Of a DNA stretch of 64,000 nt, positions 50,381-61,384 are shown one piece after another. How positions within the stretch are numbered: the stretch's first letter is position 1; the number at the start of each line of letters is the position of its first letter. The translations under genes and the position numbers were made by a program. The notes under the pieces are model-generated. The model was not told the origin of the DNA. It ran no database searches and saw nothing but the letters and a program-made list of their open reading frames with translations. The stretch is from Marinimicrococcus flavescens (GTDB taxonomy: Bacteria > Pseudomonadota > Alphaproteobacteria > Geminicoccales > Geminicoccaceae), in the NCBI GenBank assembly GCA_029211145.1, contig JARGEQ010000082.1:62001-126000 (forward strand). Reading direction: 5' to 3'.

Positions 50381-50899
50381 TCAGCTCACCGAGTCGATTT
50401 CCTCGGCCGAGAGCTCGCCCGGTACCAGCGTCACGGGGATGCGGATCTTGCGCCCCAGATTGCCGATGAGATAGGTGACCAGCGGCCCGGGATTGCTCGA
50501 GCCGCTGGCCGTCGCCAGCACCAGCAGGGAGATGCTGGTGTCCTCCTGGATCAGCCGGGCCAGCTGCTCGGCCCGGTCGCCCTCGCGGATGTGCAGCGTC
50601 GGCATGGTGCCCGTCTGGGCGAAGACCTCGGCCGAAAGCGTGTGCAGCCGCTGCTCGGCGGCCGCGCGGGCCTCCTCCTCCATCACCCGCCCGACCCCCA
50701 GCCAGTGCTGGAACTCGACCGGCTCGATGACATAGAGCAGCGCCACCCGGCCTTGGGTGTGCTGAGCCCTGCGGCAGGCAAAGCGCAGCGCCTGGCGCAT
50801 CTCCTCGGTCTCGTCGACGACCACGAGGAACACGCGCTCGGTGCGCGGTGCCGGCGCGGGCTCGCCGTCCTTCTCGGGGGCCTGAGGCTTCTCGCTCAT
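50381..50899 (-). CDS. Universal stress protein (UspA family)
   Basis: A 172-residue UspA-fold protein: FLVVVDETEEMRQALRFACRRA at strand 1, ALLYVIEP, and LLVLATASGSSNPGPLVTYLIGNLGRKIRIPVTLVPG, near the G-2x-G-9x-G-S ATP-binding pattern but degenerate. Last gene of a probable operon arsR-TIGR02186-usp, with 2 bp to the preceding gene. Confidence 0.9.
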   Translation of the reverse strand: MSEKPQAPEKDGEPAPAPRTERVFLVVVDETEEMRQALRFACRRAQHTQGRVALLYVIEPVEFQHWLGVGRVMEEEARAAAEQRLHTLSAEVFAQTGTMPTLHIREGDRAEQLARLIQEDTSISLLVLATASGSSNPGPLVTYLIGNLGRKIRIPVTLVPGELSAEEIDSVS

Positions 50900-50901
50900 G
50901 G

Positions 50902-51666
50902 CTATCGCTTCCGGAATGCCGCGCTCGCGGTCCAGCCGGCGGCCACCGCGAGCAGGATGGAGGCCATCGCGTAGATCGGCGCGTCCTTGTGGGCGAGATC
51001 GTAGATCTCGGCCTCGAGTCCGATCTTGGAGATCACCAGCCCGCTGGTCTGGGCACTCTGCACGATTCCGTCGCGCAGCTCGAGCACCTGCACCTGGTAG
51101 TTGCCGGGCGGCACGTTGCCGGGGAAGTCGAGGGTCGTGCGGAAAAGCTTGCCGCCCAGGAAGGAGATCTTGGCGACCCGGTCGTAATAGAGGCCGGCGC
51201 GGCGCTTGTTGCGGACCAGGGCGGCGCGGAACTCGTCGATTTCCTCCCTGGCGAGGCCCGCTGCGCCGATCGGCTCCAGCACCAGATTGCGCGCGCCGAT
51301 CTGCTGGCGCGCCAACTCGCCCTCGGAGGCGATCTCGTCCAGCGGCCTGCTCGCGGCCACGGCGTAGAATTCGGGAACGTTGCGGAAGCGCAGGTCGGCC
51401 TTGCCGATCCACATGAACGCCAACCTGCTGCGCCGCCGCACGGTCTGCTCGCGCAGCGGGCCGCGGACGATCACCACCACGTCGCTGGAGGGGTTCTCCA
51501 GCGCGCCGAACAGCAGCACCTCGGTGCCCGAGAAGGCCGTCGTGATGGCGATCAGGTGATGCGACAGGTCGGCCACGAAGCCGCTCGCCGCCTGCGGCCG
51601 GGCTGGCACCGCCAGCGCCGCGAGGAGGAGGGCTGTACCGAGAAGCCGCCGCCACGGTGTCTGCAT
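50902..51666 (-). CDS. TIGR02186-type membrane-anchored protein
   Basis: A 254-residue exported protein with a signal peptide (LGTALLLAALAVPARPQAA) and one C-terminal membrane helix (ASILLAVAAGWTASAAF). Central motifs FVADLSHHLIAITTAFSGTEVLLFGA and VVVIVRGP are those of TIGR02186, a family usually next to sulfite/sulfonate exporter (TauE/SafE) genes. It is not characterised. ATG 51666 directly follows a TTG in frame. It lies between the ArsR and Usp genes in the same orientation. Confidence 0.82.
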   Translation of the reverse strand: MQTPWRRLLGTALLLAALAVPARPQAASGFVADLSHHLIAITTAFSGTEVLLFGALENPSSDVVVIVRGPLREQTVRRRSRLAFMWIGKADLRFRNVPEFYAVAASRPLDEIASEGELARQQIGARNLVLEPIGAAGLAREEIDEFRAALVRNKRRAGLYYDRVAKISFLGGKLFRTTLDFPGNVPPGNYQVQVLELRDGIVQSAQTSGLVISKIGLEAEIYDLAHKDAPIYAMASILLAVAAGWTASAAFRKR

Positions 51667-51675
51667 CAACGGACC

Positions 51676-52026
51676 TCAGGCAGCGCGGGTGTCGTTGCGC
51701 GGGGCGGCCGGCTCGCCGGATCCCGCCTGCGCCGGCCCGCAGTAGAGCTCGTAGAGGGTGGCGATCAGCGCCTCGGCCTCCCGCGAGGCCAGCCGGTAGT
51801 AGATCGTCTGGGCGTCGCGCCTGGTCGCCACGAGGCCGTCGCGCCGCAGGCGAGCGAGATGCTGGGAGAGCGCAGACTGGCTGAGGCCCACGATGTTGAC
51901 GAGCTCGGTGACGCACAGCTCTTTCTGCCCGAGCTGGCATAGGATGAGCAGGCGATGGCCGTTGCACATCGCCTTGAGCAGCCGACTCGCCGCCTCCGCG
52001 TTCGCATGCAGCTTCTCGAGGTCCAC
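51676..52026 (-). CDS. ArsR-family regulator, BigR/SqrR persulfide-sensor type
   Basis: A 116-residue winged-helix repressor. The DNA-binding helix region is ELCVTELVNIVGLSQSALSQHLARLRRDGLV and the wing TRRDAQTIYYRL. Cys30 (LLILCQLG) and Cys96 (LYELYC) are 66 residues apart, the same spacing as the redox pair C42/C108 of BigR and C41/C107 of SqrR, which form a polysulfide link with reactive sulfur; Cys38 is an extra thiol. The start is a GTG with AGGGAG eight bases upstream. It probably represses this sulfur-related group until persulfide accumulates. Confidence 0.88.
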   Translation of the reverse strand: MDLEKLHANAEAASRLLKAMCNGHRLLILCQLGQKELCVTELVNIVGLSQSALSQHLARLRRDGLVATRRDAQTIYYRLASREAEALIATLYELYCGPAQAGSGEPAAPRNDTRAA

Positions 52027-52151
52027 GCCGTCGCTCCCTGAGCGGTGCCTGAACGGCCAACGATACTCCCGGACGTTGCCGACAGGAGAACACCATGCTT
52101 CGGCACAGGTCAATTCAAGCTTGGCAGGCCGCCGGGCCCCGGGGGGGCGGG

Positions 52152-53216
52152 TCAGCCCTGCGGCGCTGCCGCACGCAGCGGCAGCAGGTGGCCCGTCTCG
52201 AGCCAGCGCAACGCCCACAAGGCGCCCGCCACGATGGCGGCCGTAGCAAGCGCCGAGCCCAGCGCCAGGGTGGCGAGGCCGCTCACTCCCTGGCCAATGG
52301 TGCAGCCCAGGGCCAGGATCCCGCCCACGCCCATCAGGACGGCGCCTGTGACGTGGCGCGCGAGATCGGCGCGATCGGCGAAGCGTTCCACCCGGAAGCG
52401 CCCCGCCGCGCGTGCGGCCCCTGCCGCCCCGGCGAGGGTGCCGAGCAGGGCCGCCATGCCGAAGACACCGGTACCCGTGCCGGTCAGGAGAAGGGTCAGG
52501 ATGCCGCCGGCAGGCTCCACGAAGGTCAGGCCGAAGAGCGGTCCGCCGGCCGGGGCGAGGCTGGCGGCGAGCCACGCGGCGCAGGCCAGCAGCCCGATCG
52601 CGACACCCGCCCAGAGCTCCCGGGGCGAGCGCCGGAAGGTCCTGCTCGCCAGGCACCAGGCGACCAGCGCCACGCCGATGCCGATGCCCGCGAGTCCGTC
52701 GACGAGCCTCGCTGCGGCGCTGCCAGCCTCGACAAGCAGTCCGCCCGGGGAGACAGCGAGCCCGGCACCGGGCAGGTCGGCGGCCGCGAGAGCGGGTCCG
52801 AGAACAGACAGCAGGCCGGTTGCCGTGGCGAGCGCCGCCACAGCGAGCACCACGACGACGAGCAGCGCCTTGAGGCTGCCTCCGCCGACCCGCACCAGAT
52901 TGCGGCTGGCGCAGCCACCCGCCAGCACCATCCCGAAGCCGAACATCAGCCCGCCCAGCAGAAGCGCCAGCCAGGGCGCGCCGCTGCTCAGATAGACGCT
53001 GCGCGAGGGGGCAGCGAGCCCCGCCAGGGCAAACGCCTGGGTCCCGGCCATGGCGAGGCCGATCGCCAGCAGCCACGAGCGCAGCCGGCGCGTGCTGCCG
53101 AACAGCGCGACGTCGCTGATCGCTCCCATGATGCAAAAATGGCTGCGCTGCACCGTGGCGCCGTAGAGCAGGCCGATCAGCGCGCCCGCCAGCGCCAGCC
53201 CCGTGACCTCGTCCAT
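52152..53216 (-). CDS. YeeE/YedE-family (TsuA-like) sulfur-compound transporter
   Basis: A 354-residue membrane protein with about nine to ten helices. Conserved cysteines sit in the repeat motifs RSHFCIMGAISD, GGCASRNLVRVGGGS and LGCTIGQGVSG, which in the thiosulfate transporter TsuA pass the ion by hydrogen bonding. Thiosulfate or a related sulfur species is the likely substrate. The start MDEVTGLALAGALIG at 53216 fits the family. It is 125 bp upstream of the ArsR gene, in the same direction. Confidence 0.9.
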   Translation of the reverse strand: MDEVTGLALAGALIGLLYGATVQRSHFCIMGAISDVALFGSTRRLRSWLLAIGLAMAGTQAFALAGLAAPSRSVYLSSGAPWLALLLGGLMFGFGMVLAGGCASRNLVRVGGGSLKALLVVVVLAVAALATATGLLSVLGPALAAADLPGAGLAVSPGGLLVEAGSAAARLVDGLAGIGIGVALVAWCLASRTFRRSPRELWAGVAIGLLACAAWLAASLAPAGGPLFGLTFVEPAGGILTLLLTGTGTGVFGMAALLGTLAGAAGAARAAGRFRVERFADRADLARHVTGAVLMGVGGILALGCTIGQGVSGLATLALGSALATAAIVAGALWALRWLETGHLLPLRAAAPQG

Positions 53217-53290
53217 GTCCCCGGCTCGAAAGATGGGCGTCGTGCTGCCATGTGGTGCCCCGGCCGGCATCCGCCAAGCCCGGCCACGGC

Positions 53291-54475
53291 TCAGCCGCCC
53301 AGCGTGGTGCCGAGCTTGCGGCCGGCCTCGATCAGCGCTGCGGGATCGATCTCCTTGCCGTCCATCAGTACCTCGTAGTGCAGATGACGGCCGGTGCTGC
53401 GTCCGGTGCTGCCGATCACGCCCAGGACCGTGCCGGGCTCGACCACGTCGCCGGCCTTCACCAAGGCCTTCCTGAGATGGGCATAGCGCGTGACGATGCC
53501 CATACCGTGGTCGATCTCGATCCTGATCCCGTAGGCTCCGGAGCGGCCGGCCGAGATTACCCGTCCTGCTGCGGGCGCGAGGATCTCCGTACCACGCGGC
53601 CCGGTCAGATCCAGGCCACGATGCACCGCCCGACCGCCGGTCAGGGGGTCGCTGCGTACGCCGAACTCGCTCGTGACGGTGTAGGTCTCGAGCGGAGCGG
53701 CGAGGGGCATGGCCTTGAGCAGGCGGCGCGTGGTGTCGAGACGCTTGAGATCCTCGAGCACGCGATGGGTCGGCTCGAGGGCGGCAAGCTCCAGCGACGG
53801 CTCCTCGCCGAGCAGCTCCAGCGGGCCGCCCTGGCCAGCTTCACGCTCCGACAGCTCGGAGGCCCGCTCGACCAGATCGGCCAGGTCCAGGCCGGCCTCG
53901 GCCAGCAGCGCCTCGAATTCCTCGAGCGGGCCGCCAGCCCAGCGCCGCATGCCGGTGGAGGCGAGATCCAGGACCTGGGCAAGCTGCTCGGCGCGCTGCT
54001 CGAGCGCTGCCAGACGCTGGTTGAGGGTGCGGCCGAGAGCCACAGCCTCGTCGCGCTCGCGCCTCGCCGCCGCCAGCCGCCGCTCGAGCGCCTCGCGGTC
54101 GCGCTCCACCTGGGCGAGCGCCGCATCTTTGCTCTCGAGCTCCTGCTCGAGCTGCGCAAGCCGCACCCTGCCGTTCTCGGCCAGCGCAGCCTTGCCGGCG
54201 CGCAGCTCCTCGATCACCCGTTCCGACTGGGCCAAAGCCTGCGCATAGAGCCGCGCCCGCCTCGTATCCTCCGCCAGGCGCTGCTGCGCCGCGAAGGTTG
54301 CGAGGATGGCGGCGGCGGCCACTGCAGAGACCAGACCGACAGCCAGGGGCCGCCGGGGAACGAGCGCCATGATGCGCCGCTTGAGCGCCACGGCCGGCGC
54401 CGGGCCGGGCCGGTGGCGGCGTGCGGATGTATCCGCCCTGTCACGCTCCTCGTGGAGCGTCACCGCTTCGGGCAT
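53291..54475 (-). CDS. M23-family (LytM) metallopeptidase with coiled coil
   Basis: A 394-residue peptidoglycan DD-endopeptidase. An N-terminal cytoplasmic arm is followed by one membrane helix (VGLVSAVAAAAILATFAA, about residues 47-64), a long periplasmic coiled coil (about 70-175, heptads rich in Leu, Ala, Glu and Arg), and a C-terminal LytM domain with all zinc and catalytic residues: HRGLD (H-x3-D), the H in YAHL and HLHYE (H-x-H). It resembles bactofilin- or divisome-associated endopeptidases. GGAGAGGAGG precedes the ATG. Confidence 0.93.
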   Translation of the reverse strand: MPEAVTLHEERDRADTSARRHRPGPAPAVALKRRIMALVPRRPLAVGLVSAVAAAAILATFAAQQRLAEDTRRARLYAQALAQSERVIEELRAGKAALAENGRVRLAQLEQELESKDAALAQVERDREALERRLAAARRERDEAVALGRTLNQRLAALEQRAEQLAQVLDLASTGMRRWAGGPLEEFEALLAEAGLDLADLVERASELSEREAGQGGPLELLGEEPSLELAALEPTHRVLEDLKRLDTTRRLLKAMPLAAPLETYTVTSEFGVRSDPLTGGRAVHRGLDLTGPRGTEILAPAAGRVISAGRSGAYGIRIEIDHGMGIVTRYAHLRKALVKAGDVVEPGTVLGVIGSTGRSTGRHLHYEVLMDGKEIDPAALIEAGRKLGTTLGG

Positions 54476-54699
54476 GCCTCCTCTCCGCTTGAGGCTGATG
54501 CACCGGAGCAGGTGCTCCGTATGCAACCAATGGTTTCCTCATCGTCGGGCGCTGTCAATTAGTCAGTACTGGCCGCGCGCCCGTTGTCGTTGCGCCGGCC
54601 CCGTCCTGCGAAGCGGCGGGGAGGCGTCACCGCGCGAGCGGGGCCTCCTTCAGCGCTTGTGTGATGGAGAAGGCGGCACGACGCAAGGCCCCCAATCGG

Positions 54700-55770
<1,071 letters not shown>

Positions 55771-55774
55771 GGTC

Positions 55775-56623
55775 TCACTTTTCCGTTTCGATGAGGCCGC
55801 GCACGAACCAGCGCTGCATGAGCACCACCACGAGGACCGGCGGCATCAGGGCGAGCATCGCCACGGCGGCGATGTGGTGCCATTCCGGCGCGGCGTCGGC
55901 GGCCTGGATCATCCGCTGAATGGACATGACGACCGTGTAGTAGCTCTCGTCGGTGGTGACGAGCAGCGGCCAGAGATACTGGTTCCAGCCGTAGATGAAG
56001 AGGATCACGAAGAGTGCCGCGATGTTGGTGCGCGAGAGCGGCAGCAGGATGTCCTTGAAGAACTTCAGGGCGCCGGCGCCGTCGACCCGGGCGGCCTCGG
56101 TGAGCTCGTCGGGGACCGTGAGGAAGAACTGCCGGAACAGGAAGGTGGCGGTCGCCGAGGCGATCAGCGGAATGGTGAGGCCGGCGTAGGAATTGAGCAG
56201 ATGGAGGCCGGCCACCACCTCGAAGGTCGGCAGGATCCGCACCTCGACGGGCAGCATCAGCGTGACGAAGATCGTCCAGAACGCAAGCATGCGGCCGGGG
56301 AAGCGGAAATAGACGATGGCGAAGGCGGACAGCAGCGAGATGGCGATCTTGCCGATCGAGATCGCCAGCGCCATCACCAGCGAGTTCAAGAGCATGGGCC
56401 CGACCGGTCCGGAGCTCGAGCCGGTGATCCCGACGCCCAGGACCGCCTTGTAGTTCTCGATCGCCTGGTCGCCGAACCACATGGGGATCGGCGCGCGCAG
56501 GACGTCAGAGGCCTCCTGGGTCGAGGTCACCAGCACGATCCAGATGGGCAGGGCGGTGACGGCGACGCCCACGATCAGCACGAAATGGGCGAGGAAGGTC
56601 AAAAAGGGGCGATGCTCGACCAT
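55775..56623 (-). CDS. ugpE: sn-glycerol-3-phosphate ABC transporter permease
   Basis: A 282-residue inner-membrane permease with six helices. The EAA loop, [24 protein letters not shown], contacts the ATPase. [22 protein letters not shown] and the strongly conserved [23 protein letters not shown] are characteristic of UgpE. It is 6 bp after ugpA and 4 bp before ugpC. Confidence 0.95.
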   Translation of the reverse strand: MVEHRPFLTFLAHFVLIVGVAVTALPIWIVLVTSTQEASDVLRAPIPMWFGDQAIENYKAVLGVGITGSSSGPVGPMLLNSLVMALAISIGKIAISLLSAFAIVYFRFPGRMLAFWTIFVTLMLPVEVRILPTFEVVAGLHLLNSYAGLTIPLIASATATFLFRQFFLTVPDELTEAARVDGAGALKFFKDILLPLSRTNIAALFVILFIYGWNQYLWPLLVTTDESYYTVVMSIQRMIQAADAAPEWHHIAAVAMLALMPPVLVVVLMQRWFVRGLIETEK

Positions 56624-56629
56624 GGACCC

Positions 56630-57514
56630 TCAGCCGTACTGCACACGACGCTCGACCCAGCGGAACTGGATCACGGTGAGCGTGATGACGATTGCCATGA
56701 GGACCACCGACTGGGCGGCGCTGCCGCCGAGATCGAGGCCGATGAAGCCGTCCTTGAAGACCTTGTAGACGAGGATCGTGGTGTCCTGCCCGGGGCCGCC
56801 CTCGGTCACCGCGTGGACGATGCCGAACGTGTCGAAGAACGCGTAGACGACATTGACCACGAGAAGGAAGAAGGTGGTCGGCGAGAGCAGCGGGAAGACG
56901 ATGGTCCAAAAACGCTTGCCGGGCCCAGCGCCGTCGATCGCGCCCGCCTCGATCAGCGACTTGGGGATCGCCTGCAGGCCCGCGAGGAAGAACAGGAAAT
57001 TGTAGGAGATCTGCTTCCAGGTCGCCGCCACGATCACCAGCACCAGCGCCTGCCCACCATTGAGGTGGTGGTTCCAGGCGTAGCCGATCTTGCCCAGCAG
57101 CCAGGCGACGACCCCGATGGTGGGGTGGAACATGAACAGCCACAGCACGCCGGCGATGGCTGGTGCCACCGCATAGGGCCAGATCAGCAGGGTCTTGTAG
57201 AAGGTCGCGGCGCGCAGCACCCGGTCGGCCATCACCGCCAGCAGGAGGGCGATGGCGATACCCGAGAATGCCACCGCGGCGCTGAAAAGGGCGGTGACCT
57301 CGAGGGAATTCAGATAGTCGGGGTTGGCGAACAGCCGCTCGAAATTCTCCAAGCCGACGAACTGGACCGACAGCCCGAACGGGTCCTGCTGCAGCATCGA
57401 CTGCCAGAGCGCCTGCGAGGCTGGCCAGATGAAAAAGATCAGGGTGATCGCCAGCTGCGGGGCGAGCAGGAGATAGGCGAGCCAGCGCTCGCGGAACACG
57501 ACTCTCTTGTGCAT
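56630..57514 (-). CDS. ugpA: sn-glycerol-3-phosphate ABC transporter permease
   Basis: A 294-residue inner-membrane permease with six helices. [35 protein letters not shown] and the EAA loop [28 protein letters not shown] are typical of Ugp[22 protein letters not shown] is also diagnostic. Second gene of ugpBAEC. Confidence 0.95.
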   Translation of the reverse strand: MHKRVVFRERWLAYLLLAPQLAITLIFFIWPASQALWQSMLQQDPFGLSVQFVGLENFERLFANPDYLNSLEVTALFSAAVAFSGIAIALLLAVMADRVLRAATFYKTLLIWPYAVAPAIAGVLWLFMFHPTIGVVAWLLGKIGYAWNHHLNGGQALVLVIVAATWKQISYNFLFFLAGLQAIPKSLIEAGAIDGAGPGKRFWTIVFPLLSPTTFFLLVVNVVYAFFDTFGIVHAVTEGGPGQDTTILVYKVFKDGFIGLDLGGSAAQSVVLMAIVITLTVIQFRWVERRVQYG

Positions 57515-57566
57515 GGCGGTCCGGACCCGGGGAGGGCGGGCGGCTCCTTGCCGCCCGCCGGCCCGA

Positions 57567-58889
57567 TCAGCTGTTGGCCTTCTCGAACTGACGGATCAGC
57601 TCGTTACCGCGCGCGACGGCGGCATCGAGCGCCTCCTGGGCGCCCTTCTTGCCGGCGAACACCGCCTCCAGCTCTTCCTCGATGATGTCGCGGATCTGCA
57701 CGAAGCTGCCGAACCGCAGGCCCTTGCTGTTGGCCGTCGGCTCCTTGTTGGTGATCTGCAGCACCGCGGTGTCCATGCCGGGGTTCTGCTCGTAGAACCC
57801 GTCGGCCTTGGTCTTCTCGTAGGCCGCCTTGGTGATCGGCAGGTAGCCGGTGTTCTGGTGCCACCAGGCCTGCACGTCGGCCGAGGAGAGGTAGGTGAAG
57901 AACTTCGCCACCCCCTTGTATTCCTCGGACTCGTGGCCCTGCAGCACCCACAGCGTGGCGCCGCCGATGATCGAGTTCTGCGGCGCGCCCTCGACGTCGG
58001 GCCAGTAGGGCAGGCGGCCGATGCCGAAGTCGAAGTCCTTGCTGTTCGCGGTCATGCTGGCGTAGGCGCCGGACGAGGCGAACTGCATCGCACATTGCTG
58101 GTTATAGAACTTGGGATTGCCGTCGTTGCGACGGCCGCCGTAGTCGAAGATCTTGCTCTGCTGCCACTCGCCGAGCTTGGCGATGTGGTCGACGGCGGCG
58201 GTCTTGTTGAAGACCAGCTCGGTGCCCAGGCCGCCGAAGCCGTTCTCCAGCGTGCCCAGCGGCTCGTTGTGCCAGGCCGAGAAGTTCTCGATCTGGATCC
58301 ACGACGGCCACTCGGTGCCGAAGCCGCAGGGATAGCCGGCCGCCTGCAGCTTCTTCGCGGCGGCCTCCATCTCGGGCCAGGTCTCGGGCGCCTTCTCGGG
58401 GTCGAGGCCGGCCTTCTCGAAGGCGGTCTTGTTGTAATAGAGGACCGGCGTCGAGCTGTTGAACGGCATCGACAGAAGCCTGCCGTCGGTCGTGCTGTAA
58501 TAGCCGGTGACGGCCGCCAGATAGGCGTCCGGATCGAACGGCTCGCCGGCCTCCTCCATGAGCTGCTGCACCGGGTAGATCGCGCCCTTAGCCGCCATCA
58601 TGGTGGCCGTGCCGACCTCGAAGACCTGCACGATGTGCGGCTGCTGGCGCGCGCGGAAGGCGGCGATCGCGGCCGTCATGGTCTCGGGATAGGTGCCCTT
58701 GTAGACCGCCTTGATCTCGTACTCGTCCTGCGCCGCATTGAAGTCGGCGGCGATCTTGTTGACCTTCTCGCCCAGGGCCCCGCCCATGGCGTGCCACCAC
58801 TGGATCTCCGTCTTGGCGTCAGCCGCGCTCGAGCCGAGCACCAGTGCCAGAACGGCTGCACCGCCGAGGATGCTGCGCGTGACCCGCAT
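57567..58889 (-). CDS. ugpB: sn-glycerol-3-phosphate-binding protein
   Basis: A 440-residue periplasmic binding protein with a Sec signal ([18 protein letters not shown]). The mature start [20 protein letters not shown] and later [20 protein letters not shown] and [22 protein letters not shown] match UgpB closely; the WWHAMGG and SSGAYAS regions line the ligand site. First gene of ugpBAEC, following a Pho box, so phosphate starvation should induce it. Confidence 0.95.
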   Translation of the reverse strand: MRVTRSILGGAAVLALVLGSSAADAKTEIQWWHAMGGALGEKVNKIAADFNAAQDEYEIKAVYKGTYPETMTAAIAAFRARQQPHIVQVFEVGTATMMAAKGAIYPVQQLMEEAGEPFDPDAYLAAVTGYYSTTDGRLLSMPFNSSTPVLYYNKTAFEKAGLDPEKAPETWPEMEAAAKKLQAAGYPCGFGTEWPSWIQIENFSAWHNEPLGTLENGFGGLGTELVFNKTAAVDHIAKLGEWQQSKIFDYGGRRNDGNPKFYNQQCAMQFASSGAYASMTANSKDFDFGIGRLPYWPDVEGAPQNSIIGGATLWVLQGHESEEYKGVAKFFTYLSSADVQAWWHQNTGYLPITKAAYEKTKADGFYEQNPGMDTAVLQITNKEPTANSKGLRFGSFVQIRDIIEEELEAVFAGKKGAQEALDAAVARGNELIRQFEKANS

Positions 58890-58956
58890 TCTGCCTGCCT
58901 CCACCTGTGGCTTGCTCGCGCCGCAATCCGGCGCGCACCGGAAGCACCATGCCAGT

Positions 58957-58974
58957 GTGACAAGGGAATGACAA
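58957..58974 (-). promoter_or_regulatory. Pho box upstream of ugpB
   Basis: On the minus strand TTGTCAT-TCCC-TTGTCAC: two 7-bp repeats 11 bp apart, each close to the PhoB half-site CTGTCAT. It lies 68 bp before the ugpB ATG, replacing a -35 element. Consistent with PhoB control of ugp in other proteobacteria. Confidence 0.85.
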
Positions 58975-58988
58975 TTTGATGATAAGGA

Positions 58989-59019
58989 TGCGCGCATTGT
59001 ACTTTCACCTGCGCGCATT
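58989..59019. repeat. Two 10-bp direct repeats, 21 bp apart, behind the Pho box
   Basis: TGCGCGCATT at 58989-58998 and again at 59010-59019. The 21-bp register places both on the same DNA face. The inner ATGCGCGCAT is also a palindrome. They lie 15 bp upstream of the Pho box, in the ugpB regulatory region, and may bind a second regulator. Confidence 0.5.
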
Positions 59020-59113
59020 CCTCGCCGCTGCATGCTTTCGGGAGCGCGTCCGGGGGCGTGGCGGCGAGCGGGAGGACCGGCAACGCCTATCCTCCCGCAG
59101 GCCTTCTCGACGC

Positions 59114-61384
59114 TCAGCCGCCCTCGCGGGGAGCCGGCAGCGCCATGCCCGCCGGCAGCTTCTCGACCGCGAGGTGGGCTGGCGGCGCCGTGCCGTCCTT
59201 GGCCTCGCCGAAATAGACGGTGAGGTGCGGGAAGGGGATCTCGATGCCCAGCTCGTCGAACCGCTTCTTCATGCGGCGGTTGAACTCGCGGCCGATCCCC
59301 CACTGCTTGCCCGGCCGGGTCTTGATGCGCGCCTTGACGACTACCGCGCTGTCGGCGAGTGCGTCGACGCCCAGCACCTCGAGGGGCTCGAGCATGTCGA
59401 ACCGGTAGGCGTCCTCGGCGCGCATCTCCTCGACGATCCCGCTGCACACCCGCGCCACCTCGTCCGTGTCCTCGCGGTAGGCCACGCCGATGCTCGCCAC
59501 GTAGTAGGAGAAGTCCTTGGTCATGTTGGTGACGCTGTCGACCGAGCTGAACGGGATCGTGTGGACGGCGCCCGAGAGGTCGCGCAGGCGGATGGTGCGG
59601 ATCGAGAGGTCCTCGACCACGCCGCCGATACCGGCCACCGTCACCACGTCGCCCACCGCCAGCGCGTCCTCGAGCAGGAGAAAGACGCCGGTGATGACGT
59701 CCTGGACGAGCTTTTGGGAGCCGAAGCCGACGGCAAGGCCTATGACGCCGGCGCCGGCCAGCACCGGGGCGATGTCGATGCCGATCTCGGAGAGGATGAC
59801 GAGACCGACCACGATGCTGAGCGCGCCGAGCACCACCTTGCGCAGCAGCGGCAGCACGGTGCGCGCCCGGGCAGCGCGGGAGCGCCGGTCGTCGCCATCG
59901 CCGAGGCGGGTCAGGTAGCGCTCGATCCAGGCATTCAGCGCCTCCCAGACGACCACGCCAAAGCCGATGGCGATGCCCGCGGTGAGGAGGATCCGCAAGA
60001 GCTGCTGGACCGCCGGCGTGGTCAGCCACGCGCCCACGTCGACGCCCCAGATCCACAGGATCGCCAGGACCATCGCCGCCGCCAGCACGAGGCGCGCCCC
60101 GTTCAGCGCCTCGCGCAGATAACCGCGCAGCCTGGCGCGCATGCCGTTGCGCGGCGGCACGGCGCCGGGCTCGGGCTGCAGCGAGCGGCGCAGCAGCCGC
60201 TCGGTCAGGCCGAAGAGCAGCGAGCCCGCCACCAGGACCGCCAGCGAGGCCACCGTGCTGCGCAGCAGATAGACGCCGCCGTTCTCGATCCGCCAGGCGA
60301 ACACGACATAGACCAGCACCACGTAGACGATCGCCACGAGATGCCAGACCGTCGCGGTGATGCGGCGCAGGCGCTGGCCGAGCGGCCCGTTGGGCAGCAC
60401 GGCCATGGGCGATTCGCGCAGCCACTGCGCCACCTGGGCGCGCCGCCGCAGGATGAAGATCACCGCCATTGTCGTGAGCACGAGGCCGAGCAGCCGCAGC
60501 AGCGCCTCGGCGGCCGAGCCCGGCAGGCCGAACAGGCGGCCGGCCTCGATCAGGAAGTAGCCGCCTACCGCGACGTTGGTGAAGAGGCTCGCGGCGTGCT
60601 GCAGCTGCCGTGCAGTGTCGTCGGCCAGCGGCAGGATGCGCAGGCGCGGCGAGCGAGGTGCGAAGAGCCGACGTGCCACCACCAGCACAGCACGCGACGT
60701 GACGTAGGCGTTGACCAGGTTGAGCCCGATCACGCGGATCTCGTAGAAGGGCGGCTCGAGCCCGACGAAGGTGGCGTAGCCGGCGGTCCAGAAGGCCACC
60801 ACCGGCACGAGATCGAGCAGGGCCCGCAGCCCGATGAGCGGCAGGCGTAGCGCCACCGAGTCGCCGGGCCCCGTGTCGAGCGCGTGGGCCGGCCGGCGAA
60901 CGAGCCTCCTGGCCACCGCCTCGGCAATGGCCGCGGCGCCCAGGATGGCGCCCAGATAGGCCAGCAGCACCAGGCCGCGGTCGCGTGCCGCTGGATCGGC
61001 GAACAGCCCCGAGAGCCAGTCGCCGATCCGCGGCAGGTCGCCCACATAGGCGGTGGCGGCGGCCAGCGTCGAGCGTGTCTGGCGCGCCGTCTCCGCGGCG
61101 GCGTCGATGAGCATGGCGCTCACCGTCTGCGGCTCGGCCGGTGCGACGGGCGCTGCCTCCCGGCGCAGCTCGAGAAGGGCCTCGATGCTGCGGATCAGGC
61201 CTTCGCGCTGCTCGGGGTTCTCGAGCGTGGCCTTGAGCGCCTCGAGATTCTCGGCGGGCAACGCGTCTTGCGCTGCGGGCTCGGCGGCGTTCGGCTGCGG
61301 CATCGCGGCGCCGGCTGTGAGGAGCACGCTCAAGAGAAGCAGAACGTGTCGGGAGATCAGCCGAGGCCAGACCCTCGTTCGCAC
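59114..61384 (-). CDS. MscS-family mechanosensitive channel, large form
   Basis: A 756-residue channel of the YbiO/YnaI-like large MscS group. It has a signal peptide (LLLLSVLLTAGAAMPQ), a periplasmic helical region, about eleven predicted helices, then the MscS core: pore helix region PVLAGAGVIGLAVGFGSQKLVQDVITGVFLLLEDALAVGD, followed by the beta domain (VVEDLSIRTIRLRDLSGAVHTIPFSSV) and the cytoplasmic vestibule. It releases solutes on hypo-osmotic shock. Start: GTG with a strong AGGAGGT upstream. A lone gene upstream of the ugp operon. Confidence 0.93.
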   Translation of the reverse strand: MRTRVWPRLISRHVLLLLSVLLTAGAAMPQPNAAEPAAQDALPAENLEALKATLENPEQREGLIRSIEALLELRREAAPVAPAEPQTVSAMLIDAAAETARQTRSTLAAATAYVGDLPRIGDWLSGLFADPAARDRGLVLLAYLGAILGAAAIAEAVARRLVRRPAHALDTGPGDSVALRLPLIGLRALLDLVPVVAFWTAGYATFVGLEPPFYEIRVIGLNLVNAYVTSRAVLVVARRLFAPRSPRLRILPLADDTARQLQHAASLFTNVAVGGYFLIEAGRLFGLPGSAAEALLRLLGLVLTTMAVIFILRRRAQVAQWLRESPMAVLPNGPLGQRLRRITATVWHLVAIVYVVLVYVVFAWRIENGGVYLLRSTVASLAVLVAGSLLFGLTERLLRRSLQPEPGAVPPRNGMRARLRGYLREALNGARLVLAAAMVLAILWIWGVDVGAWLTTPAVQQLLRILLTAGIAIGFGVVVWEALNAWIERYLTRLGDGDDRRSRAARARTVLPLLRKVVLGALSIVVGLVILSEIGIDIAPVLAGAGVIGLAVGFGSQKLVQDVITGVFLLLEDALAVGDVVTVAGIGGVVEDLSIRTIRLRDLSGAVHTIPFSSVDSVTNMTKDFSYYVASIGVAYREDTDEVARVCSGIVEEMRAEDAYRFDMLEPLEVLGVDALADSAVVVKARIKTRPGKQWGIGREFNRRMKKRFDELGIEIPFPHLTVYFGEAKDGTAPPAHLAVEKLPAGMALPAPREGG

